Assembly (NCBI RefSeq): GCF_001375495.1
Contig: NZ_LN831058.1
Location: 124,001-188,000, forward strand
DNA length: 64,000 bases
Origin: Flaviflexus massiliensis
Lineage (GTDB): Bacteria; Actinomycetota; Actinomycetes; Actinomycetales; Actinomycetaceae
Direction of reading: 5' to 3'
A program made the translations under genes and the position numbers. The notes below the pieces were generated by a model, which was given only the letters and a program-made list of their open reading frames with translations, had not been told where the DNA came from and did no database searches. Below, piece by piece: positions 8,084 through 17,489 of the stretch (the stretch's first letter is position 1; each line of letters begins with the position of its first letter).

Positions 8084-9085
8084 TTAGCTGATGCGATCAA
8101 CCATGAGCCATGCGAACGCGATCAGACCGTCCTTCACTTCCCCATCGGGAATCTTGTCAAGCGAGGCAACAGCGTCGTCCGACCATGACCTAGCAAGGTC
8201 ACGAACGTCATCCATGACAGGATGCCTGCGCAGGAGAGCAACGGACTGCTCAACTTCCGCGTCGTCCCGTTCCCCGGCCAAAAGGTCAAGGATCCGTTGC
8301 CCGTCGGGGTTGATCGTGCCGGCTGCCTGTCGTTCCTTCAGCAGCAGGATCGGCATCGTCTCCACGCCCTCCCGCAGGTCCGTGCCCGGAGTCTTCCCGG
8401 TCACGTCACCGTCGGACATGATGTCAATGACATCATCGGCAAGCTGGAAGGCAACGCCCACCTTTTCACCGAAGTCAGACACGGCTTCAGCAATCTCGGG
8501 ATCGCCACCTGCCGAGTTCACGCCGTAGCGGGCGGATGCGGCGATGAGTGAACCGGTCTTTTCGGCCAGCACATGAATGTAGTTATCCCGCGGGCTCACG
8601 CCCTCGGGAGTGCCGAGTGTTTCGCGAAGCTGGCCGAAGCAAAGCCGCTCGAAGGTGACAGCGTGGAGGCGGACCGCCTCCGGGCCGAGACCGGCCACGA
8701 GGGCGGATGCCTTCGCGAAGAGAACGTCACCGGCGAGGATCGCGGCGGAGTTGCCGGCAAGCTGCTGTGCCGAGGGCACTCCCCTCCTCATCGGAGCATC
8801 GTCCATGACGTCGTCATGGTAGAGCGTTGCGAGGTGGGTCAGTTCGACGACCGCTGCCGAGATCTCTGCCTCTTCGTTACCCGGATTGGGTCCGAGGAAC
8901 GAGGTGAGCAGGCACAGTGCTGGGCGGAGGCGCTTGCCACCCGCCGCAGCCAGGTGCCTCGTCAGTGCATCAATGTCGGGCTCGGGAGCGCGCACGGTTT
9001 CCTGGAGACGAGTCTCCACGGATTCCATGAGCTCCGTCAGTCTGTCGTTCAGACTGCCCGTGGCGTTGACGAGTTCTTCTATCAC
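8084..9085 (-). CDS. Polyprenyl diphosphate synthase (likely menaquinone side chain)
   Basis: Trans-prenyltransferase that elongates allylic diphosphates with isopentenyl diphosphate. Both aspartate-rich motifs are present: DDVMDD (first, about residue 93) and DDVID (second), together with GGKRLRP near the N-terminus. I start at the GTG at 9083-9085 (333 residues), which overlaps the nuoN stop as GTGA; the longer frame begins inside nuoN with unrelated arginine-rich sequence. Being the last gene of the complex I operon and close to the menaquinone genes, it most likely makes the long isoprenoid tail that MenA attaches. Chain length cannot be read reliably. Alternative: a general geranylgeranyl or octaprenyl synthase. 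Confidence 0.9.
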   Translation of the reverse strand: MIEELVNATGSLNDRLTELMESVETRLQETVRAPEPDIDALTRHLAAAGGKRLRPALCLLTSFLGPNPGNEEAEISAAVVELTHLATLYHDDVMDDAPMRRGVPSAQQLAGNSAAILAGDVLFAKASALVAGLGPEAVRLHAVTFERLCFGQLRETLGTPEGVSPRDNYIHVLAEKTGSLIAASARYGVNSAGGDPEIAEAVSDFGEKVGVAFQLADDVIDIMSDGDVTGKTPGTDLREGVETMPILLLKERQAAGTINPDGQRILDLLAGERDDAEVEQSVALLRRHPVMDDVRDLARSWSDDAVASLDKIPDGEVKDGLIAFAWLMVDRIS

Positions 9086-10644
9086 GGGAGTAGCACCGCC
9101 GCCTGTCCAATTAGTTCCATGATCGGGCCGGGAACGACACCGAGTGCGATCGTGGCGATTGCGCACAGCACAATTGTCACAAGACTCATGCCCTCGGACG
9201 AAATCGTGGTCGTGCCTTCCGCAGGCTCCTCAAAGAACATGAGGACTACGAGACGGAAGTAGAAGAATGCGGTCGCTGCGGATGCGAGGACGGCGATGAC
9301 AACGAGCGGCCACGCCCCGCCTTCGATTCCGGCCGCGAAGGCCACGAACTTACCAACGAAACCGCCCGTGAGGGGGATGCCGGCGAAGGAGAGGAGGAAG
9401 ATCAGCATCGCGGTTGCGAGCCCCGGGTTGGTCTTGCCAAGCCCGGCCCACGCCTCGAGCGAGGTTGCCTCACCGGTAATGTTTCCGGCCGCATCCTTTT
9501 CACGCACGAGCGTGACAACTCCGAAGGCGCCGATGGTCGCAACCGAGTATGCCAGCAGGTAGAAGAGGGTGGCGGAAATGCCGGAGGCCTCAAAGGAGGT
9601 GACGGCGATGAGAACGAAACCGGCGTGCGCGATCGACGAGTAGGCGAGCATGCGCTTGATGTCGTTCTGGATGATACCCATGACGGTACCGACTAGCATC
9701 GTGGCGATAATGACGGCCCAGAGGAGGATCTCGAGGTCCTCTGCCATGCTCGAACCGATGACGTACAGGAAGCGGAGCATCGCACCGAAGGCAGCAACCT
9801 TCGTGCCCGCCGCCATGAAGCCCGTGATCGGGGTTGGGGCGCCCTGGTATACGTCCGGAGTCCACGAGTGGAACGGAACCGCACCCACCTTGAAGAGCAG
9901 ACCGATGAGAACGAGAACGATGCCTGCGATCAGCATCCAGTCCATGCCCACCGTCTGGGTGGTGGCGGACGCGACCTCGGAGAAGCGTACCGAGCCGGAG
10001 AAGCCGTACAGCAGGACGAGTCCCATGAGGAAGAACGCTGACGAGAACGCACCGAGCAGGAAGTACTTGAGCGCTGCTTCCTGGGAGATGAGGCGCTTGC
10101 GGCGCGCCATGCCCGACAGGATGTACAGCGGGAGCGACAGCACCTCGAGTGCGATGAAGAGCGTCAGCAGGTCACCGGCCGCGGGGAAGGCAATCATGCC
10201 CGTGACGGCGAACAGGACGAGGGGGTATACCTCGGTCTGTTGCACTTCAGCACGAATGAGTTCGCGTTCCTCGGGGGAACCGGGGCGGGCTGCAGCGGAT
10301 GCCGCAAACGCCCCCTCCTTCGTCTGGGCACGGTCCGCGATCACGAAGAGTGCGAGCAGTGCGGAAATCAGGACGATGCCCTGCGCCATGAGCGTGAAGG
10401 GATCTTCGAGGAGCTGACCGCCCACGAGCTCCTGTGCGCCGTCGCTATCGACGACGGTCCACCGCCACACGACCGCCACGAGCGCACCGGCAAGGGCAAG
10501 CGCACTGATGGTCAGCTGAACGGGGCGGCGTGAGCCGCGGGGCGCGAAGGCCTCAACGAGAACACCGAGAACGGCTGCGCCCATGACCACAAGGATCGGG
10601 GTGAGCGCGGCCCAGTCAATTTCTGGGGTCACAAAGTTGGTCAC
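9082..10644 (-). CDS. nuoN: NADH-quinone oxidoreductase subunit N
   Basis: Antiporter-like proton-pumping membrane subunit of complex I. 520 residues with about 14 transmembrane helices. The proton_antipo_M core is visible around HSWTPDVYQGAPTPITGFMA and IIQNDIKRMLAYSSIAHAGF, containing the conserved channel lysines. It overlaps nuoM upstream and the prenyl synthase downstream by 4 bases each (ATGA, GTGA), which indicates tight translational coupling. Its cytoplasmic loop after the third helix is somewhat extended (RAQTKEGAFAASAAARPG), as in other actinobacteria. Confidence 0.95.
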   Translation of the reverse strand: MTNFVTPEIDWAALTPILVVMGAAVLGVLVEAFAPRGSRRPVQLTISALALAGALVAVVWRWTVVDSDGAQELVGGQLLEDPFTLMAQGIVLISALLALFVIADRAQTKEGAFAASAAARPGSPEERELIRAEVQQTEVYPLVLFAVTGMIAFPAAGDLLTLFIALEVLSLPLYILSGMARRKRLISQEAALKYFLLGAFSSAFFLMGLVLLYGFSGSVRFSEVASATTQTVGMDWMLIAGIVLVLIGLLFKVGAVPFHSWTPDVYQGAPTPITGFMAAGTKVAAFGAMLRFLYVIGSSMAEDLEILLWAVIIATMLVGTVMGIIQNDIKRMLAYSSIAHAGFVLIAVTSFEASGISATLFYLLAYSVATIGAFGVVTLVREKDAAGNITGEATSLEAWAGLGKTNPGLATAMLIFLLSFAGIPLTGGFVGKFVAFAAGIEGGAWPLVVIAVLASAATAFFYFRLVVLMFFEEPAEGTTTISSEGMSLVTIVLCAIATIALGVVPGPIMELIGQAAVLLP

Positions 10645-12200
10645 GTGAGGTTCCCTTCGATGAGCGCGGGGGCGGCCGACACGCTGTCAGCCACGATCGC
10701 GACGGACTGCTGAGCAACCGGTTCCACCAGGTCGATGATCGGACCGGGGAGGAAACCGAGCGCAAGCATGGCTGCGATGAGAACACCGGCAACGGTCTTC
10801 TCTGCCACGCTCAGGTCAGCGACCTGAAGCGCGGGGCGGGGGCCCGTGAAGACCCGCTGGTAGGGCAGCAGAATGTAGACTGCCGCGAGCAGCACGCCGA
10901 GGACGGCGATGCCGGCAATCACCTTCGATACGGAGTAGGTACCTGCCAGCACCATGAACTCGGCAACGAAGCCCGACAGGCCCGGCAGGGACAGGGTGGC
11001 AAGACCGGAAATGAGGAACGCACCGGCCAGTACCGGGGTGACCCGCTGCCAGCCGCCGTAGTCGGTGATGACCTGGCTGCCACCGCGCTTGGCGAGGTAG
11101 CCGACGATGAGGAACAGCGCGGCCGTGCCAACACCGTGCGCCACCATGTACAGGATCGCGCCGGTCATGGCCGTCTCCGAACCGGAGAAGATACCCATGA
11201 CCATGAAACCGAAGTGCGACACCGAGGTGTATGCGACTAGTCGCATGAGGTCCTTCGAGGCGATCGCCATGAACCCACCCCAGAGGATGGAGATGAGGGC
11301 GAGGACCATGATGACGGTCGACGCCTGCTCCACGGCCTGCGGGAACAGGGGCAGGCAGAGAGCAATCATGCCGTAGGTGCCGACCTTATCGAGCACACCA
11401 ACGAGCAGGGCCGAGGTTCCTGCGGGGGCTTCTTCTGTCGCATCCGGGAGCCACGTGTGCACGGGGAACATCGGGGCCTTGACCGCGAAGGCGATGAAGA
11501 AGGACAGGAACATGAGCATGAGAGCCGTATCGGAGCCCGTCACGGAACCTGCGAGGTTCGCGATGAGGAAGCCCTCCGGTCCGCCGGGGCCGGACACGTA
11601 GACGGCGACAACGCCGACCAGCATGATGAGACCACCCGCGAGCGAGTACAGCAGGAACTTGAGTGCAGCTGCCTGCCTCTTCGGTCCGCCGTAGCGTCCG
11701 ATGAGGAAGTAGACGGGCAGGAGCATGGCTTCGAACAGCACGTAGAACAGGAACACGTCCTGGGCGGCGAAGATCGCGATCATGACCGATTCGAGCGCGA
11801 GCACCCATGCCACGTATCCGGCATCGCGGCGCCCGTTCTCTTCCTCGTGGGGCCGCAAGAAGCGGTCCGAATCGGCGGTCAGGATGACGAGCGGGACGAG
11901 CAGGACGGACAGTCCGATCATCGCTGCACTCATACCGTTCGCGCCCCAGGCGATCGAGACACCGATCGACGGGATCCACGAGTAGGTTTCTGCCAGCTGG
12001 ACGGTGCCGCCCGCCGACATATCGAATTCGCTGGCGAAAGCGGCAATCGTGCCGGCAAGAACCAGGACGGAGACGACGAGCCCGTAGCTCTTCGCTTGAC
12101 GGTGGAGCGACTTGGTAAACGCCAGGATCACAGCAGCTACCAGCGGCACCAGGATTAGGACAGTCAGCCAGGGAACGGCTGCGGCTTGTGGGGTATCCAT
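10641..12200 (-). CDS. nuoM: NADH-quinone oxidoreductase subunit M
   Basis: Second antiporter-like proton-pumping subunit of complex I, 519 residues and about 14 transmembrane helices. Diagnostic segments are FYVLFEAMLLPVYFLIGRYGG, FAVKAPMFPVHTWLPDATEEAPAG (with the key lysine) and KDLMRLVAYTSVSHFGFMVMG. The stop overlaps the nuoN start by 4 bases and the gene lies 25 bases after nuoL. Length and helix pattern are normal for the family. Confidence 0.95.
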   Translation of the reverse strand: MDTPQAAAVPWLTVLILVPLVAAVILAFTKSLHRQAKSYGLVVSVLVLAGTIAAFASEFDMSAGGTVQLAETYSWIPSIGVSIAWGANGMSAAMIGLSVLLVPLVILTADSDRFLRPHEEENGRRDAGYVAWVLALESVMIAIFAAQDVFLFYVLFEAMLLPVYFLIGRYGGPKRQAAALKFLLYSLAGGLIMLVGVVAVYVSGPGGPEGFLIANLAGSVTGSDTALMLMFLSFFIAFAVKAPMFPVHTWLPDATEEAPAGTSALLVGVLDKVGTYGMIALCLPLFPQAVEQASTVIMVLALISILWGGFMAIASKDLMRLVAYTSVSHFGFMVMGIFSGSETAMTGAILYMVAHGVGTAALFLIVGYLAKRGGSQVITDYGGWQRVTPVLAGAFLISGLATLSLPGLSGFVAEFMVLAGTYSVSKVIAGIAVLGVLLAAVYILLPYQRVFTGPRPALQVADLSVAEKTVAGVLIAAMLALGFLPGPIIDLVEPVAQQSVAIVADSVSAAPALIEGNLT

Positions 12201-12225
12201 GTAACCTCTATTCCTCCAGTCCCGG

Positions 12226-14148
12226 TCAGATCCGCGCCACGAGGGCTAGGGCGATCACGATGACCACGCCGAGTGTCATGACACCCGCGTAGCTGCGTGC
12301 GTAACCGTTTTGAATCTTTCCGACGCTCCGTCCCACGGAACCGGTGGCCCGTGCGATCGCCATGACGAGGCCGTCGATGACGCCCCGGTCGGTGCCGTCC
12401 ACGCCGCGCGTCAGCCACTGGCCGGGGCGCATGAACAGGCTCTCGTTGATGGTGTCCTGGTGCAGGTCGTTGCGTGCCGCAGTGACCAGAACGTTTGCGG
12501 CGGGTGCCTGGGCAGGCACGTCACGGCGGACGTACATGAGGTACGCAACGGCAACGCCGATCGCAACCAGGCTCAGGGTGAGACCAATGATCACGGGAAC
12601 CGGGATAACCGGGTCGTGGTGTGCCATCTCGCCCGTGACAGGCTCAAGGAATGTCACGAACCGGTCCCCTGCGTCCAGGAAGAAGCCGAGACCGACCGAG
12701 CCGATGGCAATGATGATCATCGGGATCGTCATGAGTGCGGGCGACTCGTGCGGGCGCTTCGAGTTCGGCCCCTCCTTCGACCAGCGGGGCTTGCCGTGGA
12801 ACACCATGAAGAACAGGCGCGACATGTAGAACGCGGTCAGGCCCGCCACGAGAAGCGTGGCGGTACCGAAAACCCAGGGCTGCCAGCCCTCGCCCACGAA
12901 CGCGGCTTCAATAATGTAGTCCTTCGAGTAGAAGCCCGACAGGAACGGGAACCCAATAATGGCGAGGTAGCCGAGCCCGAAGGTCACCCAGGTGATCTTC
13001 ATGTGCTTCCAGAGTCCGCCAAACTTCCGCATGTCCACTTCGTCGTCCATGGCGTGCATGACCGAACCTGCTCCGAGGAACATTCCGGCCTTGAAGAAGC
13101 CGTGAGTGACGAGGTGGAAGATCGCGAAGGCTGCACCGATGGGACCGAGTCCCGCTGCAAGCATCATGTAACCGATCTGGGACATGGTCGAGGCTGCGAG
13201 AACCTTCTTCATGTCGTCCTTCGCGGCACCGACGATCGCACCGAAGATCAGGGTGATGACACCGACGATCGCAACGACAAGTTGCGCGTTGGGTGCACCA
13301 TCGTAGATGAAGCCGGAACGGACCATGAGGTACACGCCAGCGGTCACCATGGTGGCGGCGTGGATGAGAGCGGAGACCGGGGTCGGGCCCGCCATCGCGT
13401 CCCCAAGCCATGCCTGGAGCGGGAACTGCGCGGACTTACCGGCGGCACCTACGAGCAGGAACAGGCCGATCGCGGTCAGGATCCCTTCGGAAGCGTTCGG
13501 GCTGGCGGCGGCAGCGCCGTCGAAGCTCAGGGTTCCGAAGGAGGCAAACATGATCATCATCGCGAGCAGCAGACCCATGTCACCGACACGGTTCATGATG
13601 AAGGCCTTCTTGCCCGCGGTCGCGTTCTCGGGAACTTGGTTCCAGAAACCGATGAGCAGGTAGGAGGCCAGACCCACGCCTTCCCAGCCCAGGAAGAGGA
13701 CCAGGTAGGAGTTGCCGAGCACGAGGATCAGCATGGCTGCAACGAACAGGTTGAGGTAGGCGAAGAACCTGCGGCGGTCCGCATCCTTTTCCATGTAGCT
13801 CACGGAGAAGATGTGGATGAGGGTACCGACGAAGGTGACGAGGAGGACGAAGGTGATGGACAGCGGGTCCACACGCATCCCCATCTCCACATTGAGGTCG
13901 GATCCGGGAATCCACTCGTACAGGGTGTAGTTCTGGATGCGCTGCGACGTATCGCTGCCAAGCAGTTCCAGGGCCGCCATGACACCCACGACGAGCGAGC
14001 CCGTCGAGGCGAGGATGGCGAGCCAGTGACCCCACTTGTTCGCGGACTTACCGAGCAGGAGCAGAAGCCCTGCGGTTACCAGCGGGATAGCAACGGCGAG
14101 CCAGATAAAGGTGACGTTGCCGGTCGCTTCGATTGCACTTACGTTCAC
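12226..14148 (-). CDS. nuoL: NADH-quinone oxidoreductase subunit L
   Basis: Distal antiporter-like pump of complex I with the long lateral helix, 640 residues. Seen are the N-terminal proton_antipo_N region, SYMEKDADRRRFFAYLNLFVAAM, LGWEGVGLASYLLIGFW, QFPLQAWLGDAMAGPTPVSA and KDDMKKVLAASTMSQIGYMM. The C-terminal quarter contains the amphipathic helix and last membrane span. The start is a GTG at 14146-14148 with GGGAG 8 bases before it. It lies 12 bases after nuoK. Confidence 0.95.
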   Translation of the reverse strand: MNVSAIEATGNVTFIWLAVAIPLVTAGLLLLLGKSANKWGHWLAILASTGSLVVGVMAALELLGSDTSQRIQNYTLYEWIPGSDLNVEMGMRVDPLSITFVLLVTFVGTLIHIFSVSYMEKDADRRRFFAYLNLFVAAMLILVLGNSYLVLFLGWEGVGLASYLLIGFWNQVPENATAGKKAFIMNRVGDMGLLLAMMIMFASFGTLSFDGAAAASPNASEGILTAIGLFLLVGAAGKSAQFPLQAWLGDAMAGPTPVSALIHAATMVTAGVYLMVRSGFIYDGAPNAQLVVAIVGVITLIFGAIVGAAKDDMKKVLAASTMSQIGYMMLAAGLGPIGAAFAIFHLVTHGFFKAGMFLGAGSVMHAMDDEVDMRKFGGLWKHMKITWVTFGLGYLAIIGFPFLSGFYSKDYIIEAAFVGEGWQPWVFGTATLLVAGLTAFYMSRLFFMVFHGKPRWSKEGPNSKRPHESPALMTIPMIIIAIGSVGLGFFLDAGDRFVTFLEPVTGEMAHHDPVIPVPVIIGLTLSLVAIGVAVAYLMYVRRDVPAQAPAANVLVTAARNDLHQDTINESLFMRPGQWLTRGVDGTDRGVIDGLVMAIARATGSVGRSVGKIQNGYARSYAGVMTLGVVIVIALALVARI

Positions 14149-14160
14149 AATCTACTCCCG

Positions 14161-14460
14161 TCAGTTCTTCAGCAGGTTCGGGGCGTCAATGGACGCGGAC
14201 CTGCGGGTTCGGAAGATGGAGACAATGATCGCGAGACCGATAACGACCTCGGCGGCTGCCACCACCATGACAAAGAAGGCGACGGTCTGACCCGTGATGT
14301 CCCCGTGCATGCGAGCAAACGACACAATTGCGAGGTTGCACGAGTTCAGCATCAGTTCGACACCCATGAGGGCGATGATGGCGTTACGTCGCGTCAGGAC
14401 CGCTACCGCTCCAATGGCAAACAGAATGAATGCCAGGAACACGTAGTTCATGAGGCTCAC
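14161..14460 (-). CDS. nuoK: NADH-quinone oxidoreductase subunit K
   Basis: Small three-helix proton-channel subunit of complex I, 99 residues as usual for the family. The conserved membrane-embedded glutamates are in GVELMLNS and [12 protein letters not shown]. The ATG overlaps the nuoJ stop by 4 bases. Confidence 0.95.
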   Translation of the reverse strand: MSLMNYVFLAFILFAIGAVAVLTRRNAIIALMGVELMLNSCNLAIVSFARMHGDITGQTVAFFVMVVAAAEVVIGLAIIVSIFRTRRSASIDAPNLLKN

Positions 14461-15494
14461 TTGTTCTCCTCCTTAGAAGAATCGGGCTTCGCCTCTTCGG
14501 CTGCCTGTGTTTCCGCGGCCGTCGGAACGCTATCCGACTGCGACTCGCCATCGAATGCCGCTGCGGGGCGGCCCAGCTCTGTTGCCTGGGTGGGTGCCAG
14601 CGGTGCGGGCTTGCCGGGCATACCCGGCAGTCCGACTTGGCCGATCTTCCCGAAGGTCGACGGACCATCGAGACCGGGGGTGTTCTCACTGGCGCGAGCA
14701 ATGCGTTCCACGGTTGCGGGCGAGACCTCGCCGACCGTGCGTGCCTGTCCGCGGATGCGGAGGATGCGGGACACGGATTCCTCGACGGGCTTGCCACCCA
14801 CGGTGAGGGCAGGATTGGTCGACGAGTTGGATTCGGCGAACAGACCCGCGTTCGGGAGCTGGCCGGGGTGCACACCGGATTCGGCGTAGGCCATCATCTT
14901 TTCATGTGCCACATCGCCCTGCGTCTTGCGCGGCTTGAGGCGTTCGCGGTGCGTGAGCACCATCGCCCCCATGGCTGCCGTGATGAGGAGCGCACCGGAC
15001 AGCTGCATGCCCAGCACGTGGTTGCCGAAGATATCGGTAGCAACCGCAACGGGGTTCGATTCCGCGTTGACCTGCTCCAAGCCAACCGGGGTCGGCATGT
15101 CCGTGCTATTGACGAGGACCGCTCCGAGAACGAGGACGAGTCCAAGTCCGCCGAGGATCGCTGCCCAGCGCTGGCCCCGAATCGACTCAACGGTCGAATC
15201 GGAAGAGTCGACACCGACCAGCATGAGCACGAACAGGAACAGCATCATGATCGCTCCCGTGTACACGATCACCTGAACAACACCGAGGAACGGAGCCTCG
15301 AGTGCGACGTACAGGATCGCGAGGAGAACCATGACCGCAACAACGGAAACCGTTGCGTAGACGGCTTTCTTCGCAAACACGAGCCCGAGTGCCAGTAGCA
15401 CCATGATGGGTGCGATCACCCAGAACAGGATGGTCTCCCCGGACGTGACGGAGCCCGTAGCCGGATCAATTCCGGCACTGAGAAAAGGATTCAC
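14457..15494 (-). CDS. nuoJ: NADH-quinone oxidoreductase subunit J with long C-terminal tail
   Basis: Membrane subunit of complex I with five helices in the first 185 residues; the conserved [20 protein letters not shown] helix is clear. At 345 residues it is much longer than the roughly 170-200 residues of many bacterial NuoJ proteins. The extra 160 residues are polar, rich in Pro, Ala, Ser and Glu, and look disordered. Tails of this kind occur in actinobacterial NuoJ, but their role is not known. The stop overlaps nuoK and the start overlaps nuoI by 4 bases each. Confidence 0.94.
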   Translation of the reverse strand: MNPFLSAGIDPATGSVTSGETILFWVIAPIMVLLALGLVFAKKAVYATVSVVAVMVLLAILYVALEAPFLGVVQVIVYTGAIMMLFLFVLMLVGVDSSDSTVESIRGQRWAAILGGLGLVLVLGAVLVNSTDMPTPVGLEQVNAESNPVAVATDIFGNHVLGMQLSGALLITAAMGAMVLTHRERLKPRKTQGDVAHEKMMAYAESGVHPGQLPNAGLFAESNSSTNPALTVGGKPVEESVSRILRIRGQARTVGEVSPATVERIARASENTPGLDGPSTFGKIGQVGLPGMPGKPAPLAPTQATELGRPAAAFDGESQSDSVPTAAETQAAEEAKPDSSKEENK

Positions 15495-16159
15495 TTCCTT
15501 GCCTCCTCAACGGGCCGGGACGTGGCAAGGGTCGGGTCGTCCGGGCGGCGCTCCGCCACCCAGTCGATCTGTTCCTGGGTCGGTCCCGTGATTTCATTGC
15601 GGTAGTAGTCGTCGTCCGTCGTGCCCTCCACCATCGGGTGCGGGGCGGCGAGCATGCCGTCCAGCATCGGAGCCAGCAGGTCCTGCTTCTCAAAAATGAG
15701 GGACTCGCGGGTGGGACCAACGAGCGAATCAAATTCGTTCGTCATCGTCAGCGCACGGGTCGGGCAGGCCTGGATGCACAGTCCGCAGAGGATGCAGCGC
15801 AGGTAGTTGATCTGGTAGACCGCGCCGTAGCGTTCACCCGGTGCGTACTGAGCATCCGGAGTATTAGCGCCAGCCTCCACGTAGATCGCGTCCGCCGGGC
15901 ACGCCCATGCACACAGCTCACATCCGATGCATCGCTCCAGACCATCCGCGTAGCGGTTGAGCTGGTGGCGACCATGGAAGCGCGGCCTCGTGGGAGTGCG
16001 CTTGAACGGGTACTCTTCGGTCACGTGCGGACGGAAAATCGTCGAGAACGTGACTCCGAAACCTGCGACGGGTGCGAAGAAGTTTCCGATCGCGCCCTTC
16101 TTTTTCGGGGTGAAGAGTGCCGGGTCAATCGGGCGGCGTTCCTGAGAGTTCTCACTCAT
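15491..16159 (-). CDS. nuoI: NADH-quinone oxidoreductase subunit I
   Basis: Peripheral-arm subunit that holds two 4Fe-4S clusters and passes electrons towards NuoB. Both ferredoxin motifs are clear: [12 protein letters not shown] and [13 protein letters not shown] choose the ATG at 16157-16159 (222 residues, [10 protein letters not shown]) because the longer frame only adds arginine- and proline-rich sequence that is nuoH read out of frame. With this start the gene overlaps the end of nuoH by 8 bases and nuoJ by 4 bases. Confidence 0.95.
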   Translation of the reverse strand: MSENSQERRPIDPALFTPKKKGAIGNFFAPVAGFGVTFSTIFRPHVTEEYPFKRTPTRPRFHGRHQLNRYADGLERCIGCELCAWACPADAIYVEAGANTPDAQYAPGERYGAVYQINYLRCILCGLCIQACPTRALTMTNEFDSLVGPTRESLIFEKQDLLAPMLDGMLAAPHPMVEGTTDDDYYRNEITGPTQEQIDWVAERRPDDPTLATSRPVEEARK

Positions 16160-17489
16160 CGGAATCGGCCTCCTTTGCGGTAGACGAATAGGCGGGGGCT
16201 CGCTTGGCTCTGGGGGACGGCGGCAGTGCCTGTCCCGGGAGCGGCGGGACCGGGAATCCACCCTCGAACGCATCGAAGTCGTTCTTCGGGTCGATGACGG
16301 TGCCGTCGCGGGAGGTGCGCTCCGGTTCCGACTTGTCGTCGATAAACCAGAGGATCGCGAAGATGACGAGGAAGATCGCTGCCAAGATGATGAGAATCAT
16401 CTGCGTGTCGATGTCCGTGAAGGAACCGATGCCCTGGATGATGGCGACGGCCACGAACCAGGCCAGTGCCACAGGGATGAGCACCTTCCAGCCAAGCTTC
16501 ATGAAGTGGTCGTAGCGCATGCGCAGCAGCGTGCCACGGATCCAAATGAACATGAACATCATGGTCCAGGTCTTGAGGAAGAGCCAGAGCATGGGCCACC
16601 AGCCCTCGTTGAACATGCCGTCGTTGATGGCCGAGATCGGCCAGGGCGCACGCCAACCACCGAGGAACACGATGACCGCGATGGTCGAAACGTTCAGCAT
16701 GTTGATGTATTCGGACAGGTAGAACCAACCAAACTTCATGGCCGAGTACTCGGTCGTGTGACCGGCCACCAGCTCGCCTTCGGCCTCGGGAAGGTCGAAG
16801 GGCAGGCGGTTGACTTCACCGATCATGGAAATGAAGTAGGTGATAAATGCCGGGAGGCAGATGAACACGTTCCACAGGTCCGTTTGTCCCTCGACGAGGG
16901 ACGACGTGGACATCGTGCCGGCAACGAGGAAGACCGAGACGAGGGAGAGTCCCATGGCGAGCTCGTAGGAGATGACCTGCGCTGCGGAACGAACCGAACC
17001 GAGCAGCGGGTATGTCGAGTTCGCGGACCAGCCACCGAGCACGAGGCCGTACACGCCAAGCGACGCTACGGCAAGGATGTAGAGCAGTGCGACCGAGGAG
17101 TCGGCAAGCTGAAGCGGTGTCGTGATCCCGAACATGGACACTTCGGGTCCGAAGGGAATAACGGCATAGATCGAGAACGCACACAGGGCGGAGATCACGG
17201 GGGCCAGGAAGTAAATGACCTTCTCAGCTCCCTTGAGCGTGAAATCTTCCTTGAGCATGAGCTTGATTGCGTCGGCAAAGGCTTGACCGAAACCGAGCCA
17301 GCCCGTCACGTTCGGCCCGAGACGGTTCTGCATGCGACCGAGTCCGCGGCGCTCCACCCACAGGGCAAGGATGACGGAGAGGATCAGGTAGAGGACGATG
17401 AACACGGCCTTGATGAGCCAAATCCACCAGGTGTCCTGGGAGAAGTCCGCTACCGGTTCCGCCATGGCGGCAGGAAACGAGGGGTTCAT
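16152..17489 (-). CDS. nuoH: NADH-quinone oxidoreductase subunit H
   Basis: Membrane subunit that forms part of the quinone-binding pocket. Typical motifs are [17 protein letters not shown] near the N-terminus and the acidic loop [19 protein letters not shown]. 445 residues and about nine membrane helices. The last 60 residues after the final helix are a polar, proline-rich cytoplasmic extension, longer than in enterobacterial NuoH. It overlaps nuoG by 4 bases at its start. Confidence 0.95.
   Translation of the reverse strand: MNPSFPAAMAEPVADFSQDTWWIWLIKAVFIVLYLILSVILALWVERRGLGRMQNRLGPNVTGWLGFGQAFADAIKLMLKEDFTLKGAEKVIYFLAPVISALCAFSIYAVIPFGPEVSMFGITTPLQLADSSVALLYILAVASLGVYGLVLGGWSANSTYPLLGSVRSAAQVISYELAMGLSLVSVFLVAGTMSTSSLVEGQTDLWNVFICLPAFITYFISMIGEVNRLPFDLPEAEGELVAGHTTEYSAMKFGWFYLSEYINMLNVSTIAVIVFLGGWRAPWPISAINDGMFNEGWWPMLWLFLKTWTMMFMFIWIRGTLLRMRYDHFMKLGWKVLIPVALAWFVAVAIIQGIGSFTDIDTQMILIILAAIFLVIFAILWFIDDKSEPERTSRDGTVIDPKNDFDAFEGGFPVPPLPGQALPPSPRAKRAPAYSSTAKEADSDE

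Noticed and set aside
12310-14889. 859-residue plus-strand open frame opposite nuoL, nuoK and nuoJ
   Set aside because: It spans three real genes antisense, is extremely rich in His, Glu and Asp and has no family features. It is a codon-bias shadow.
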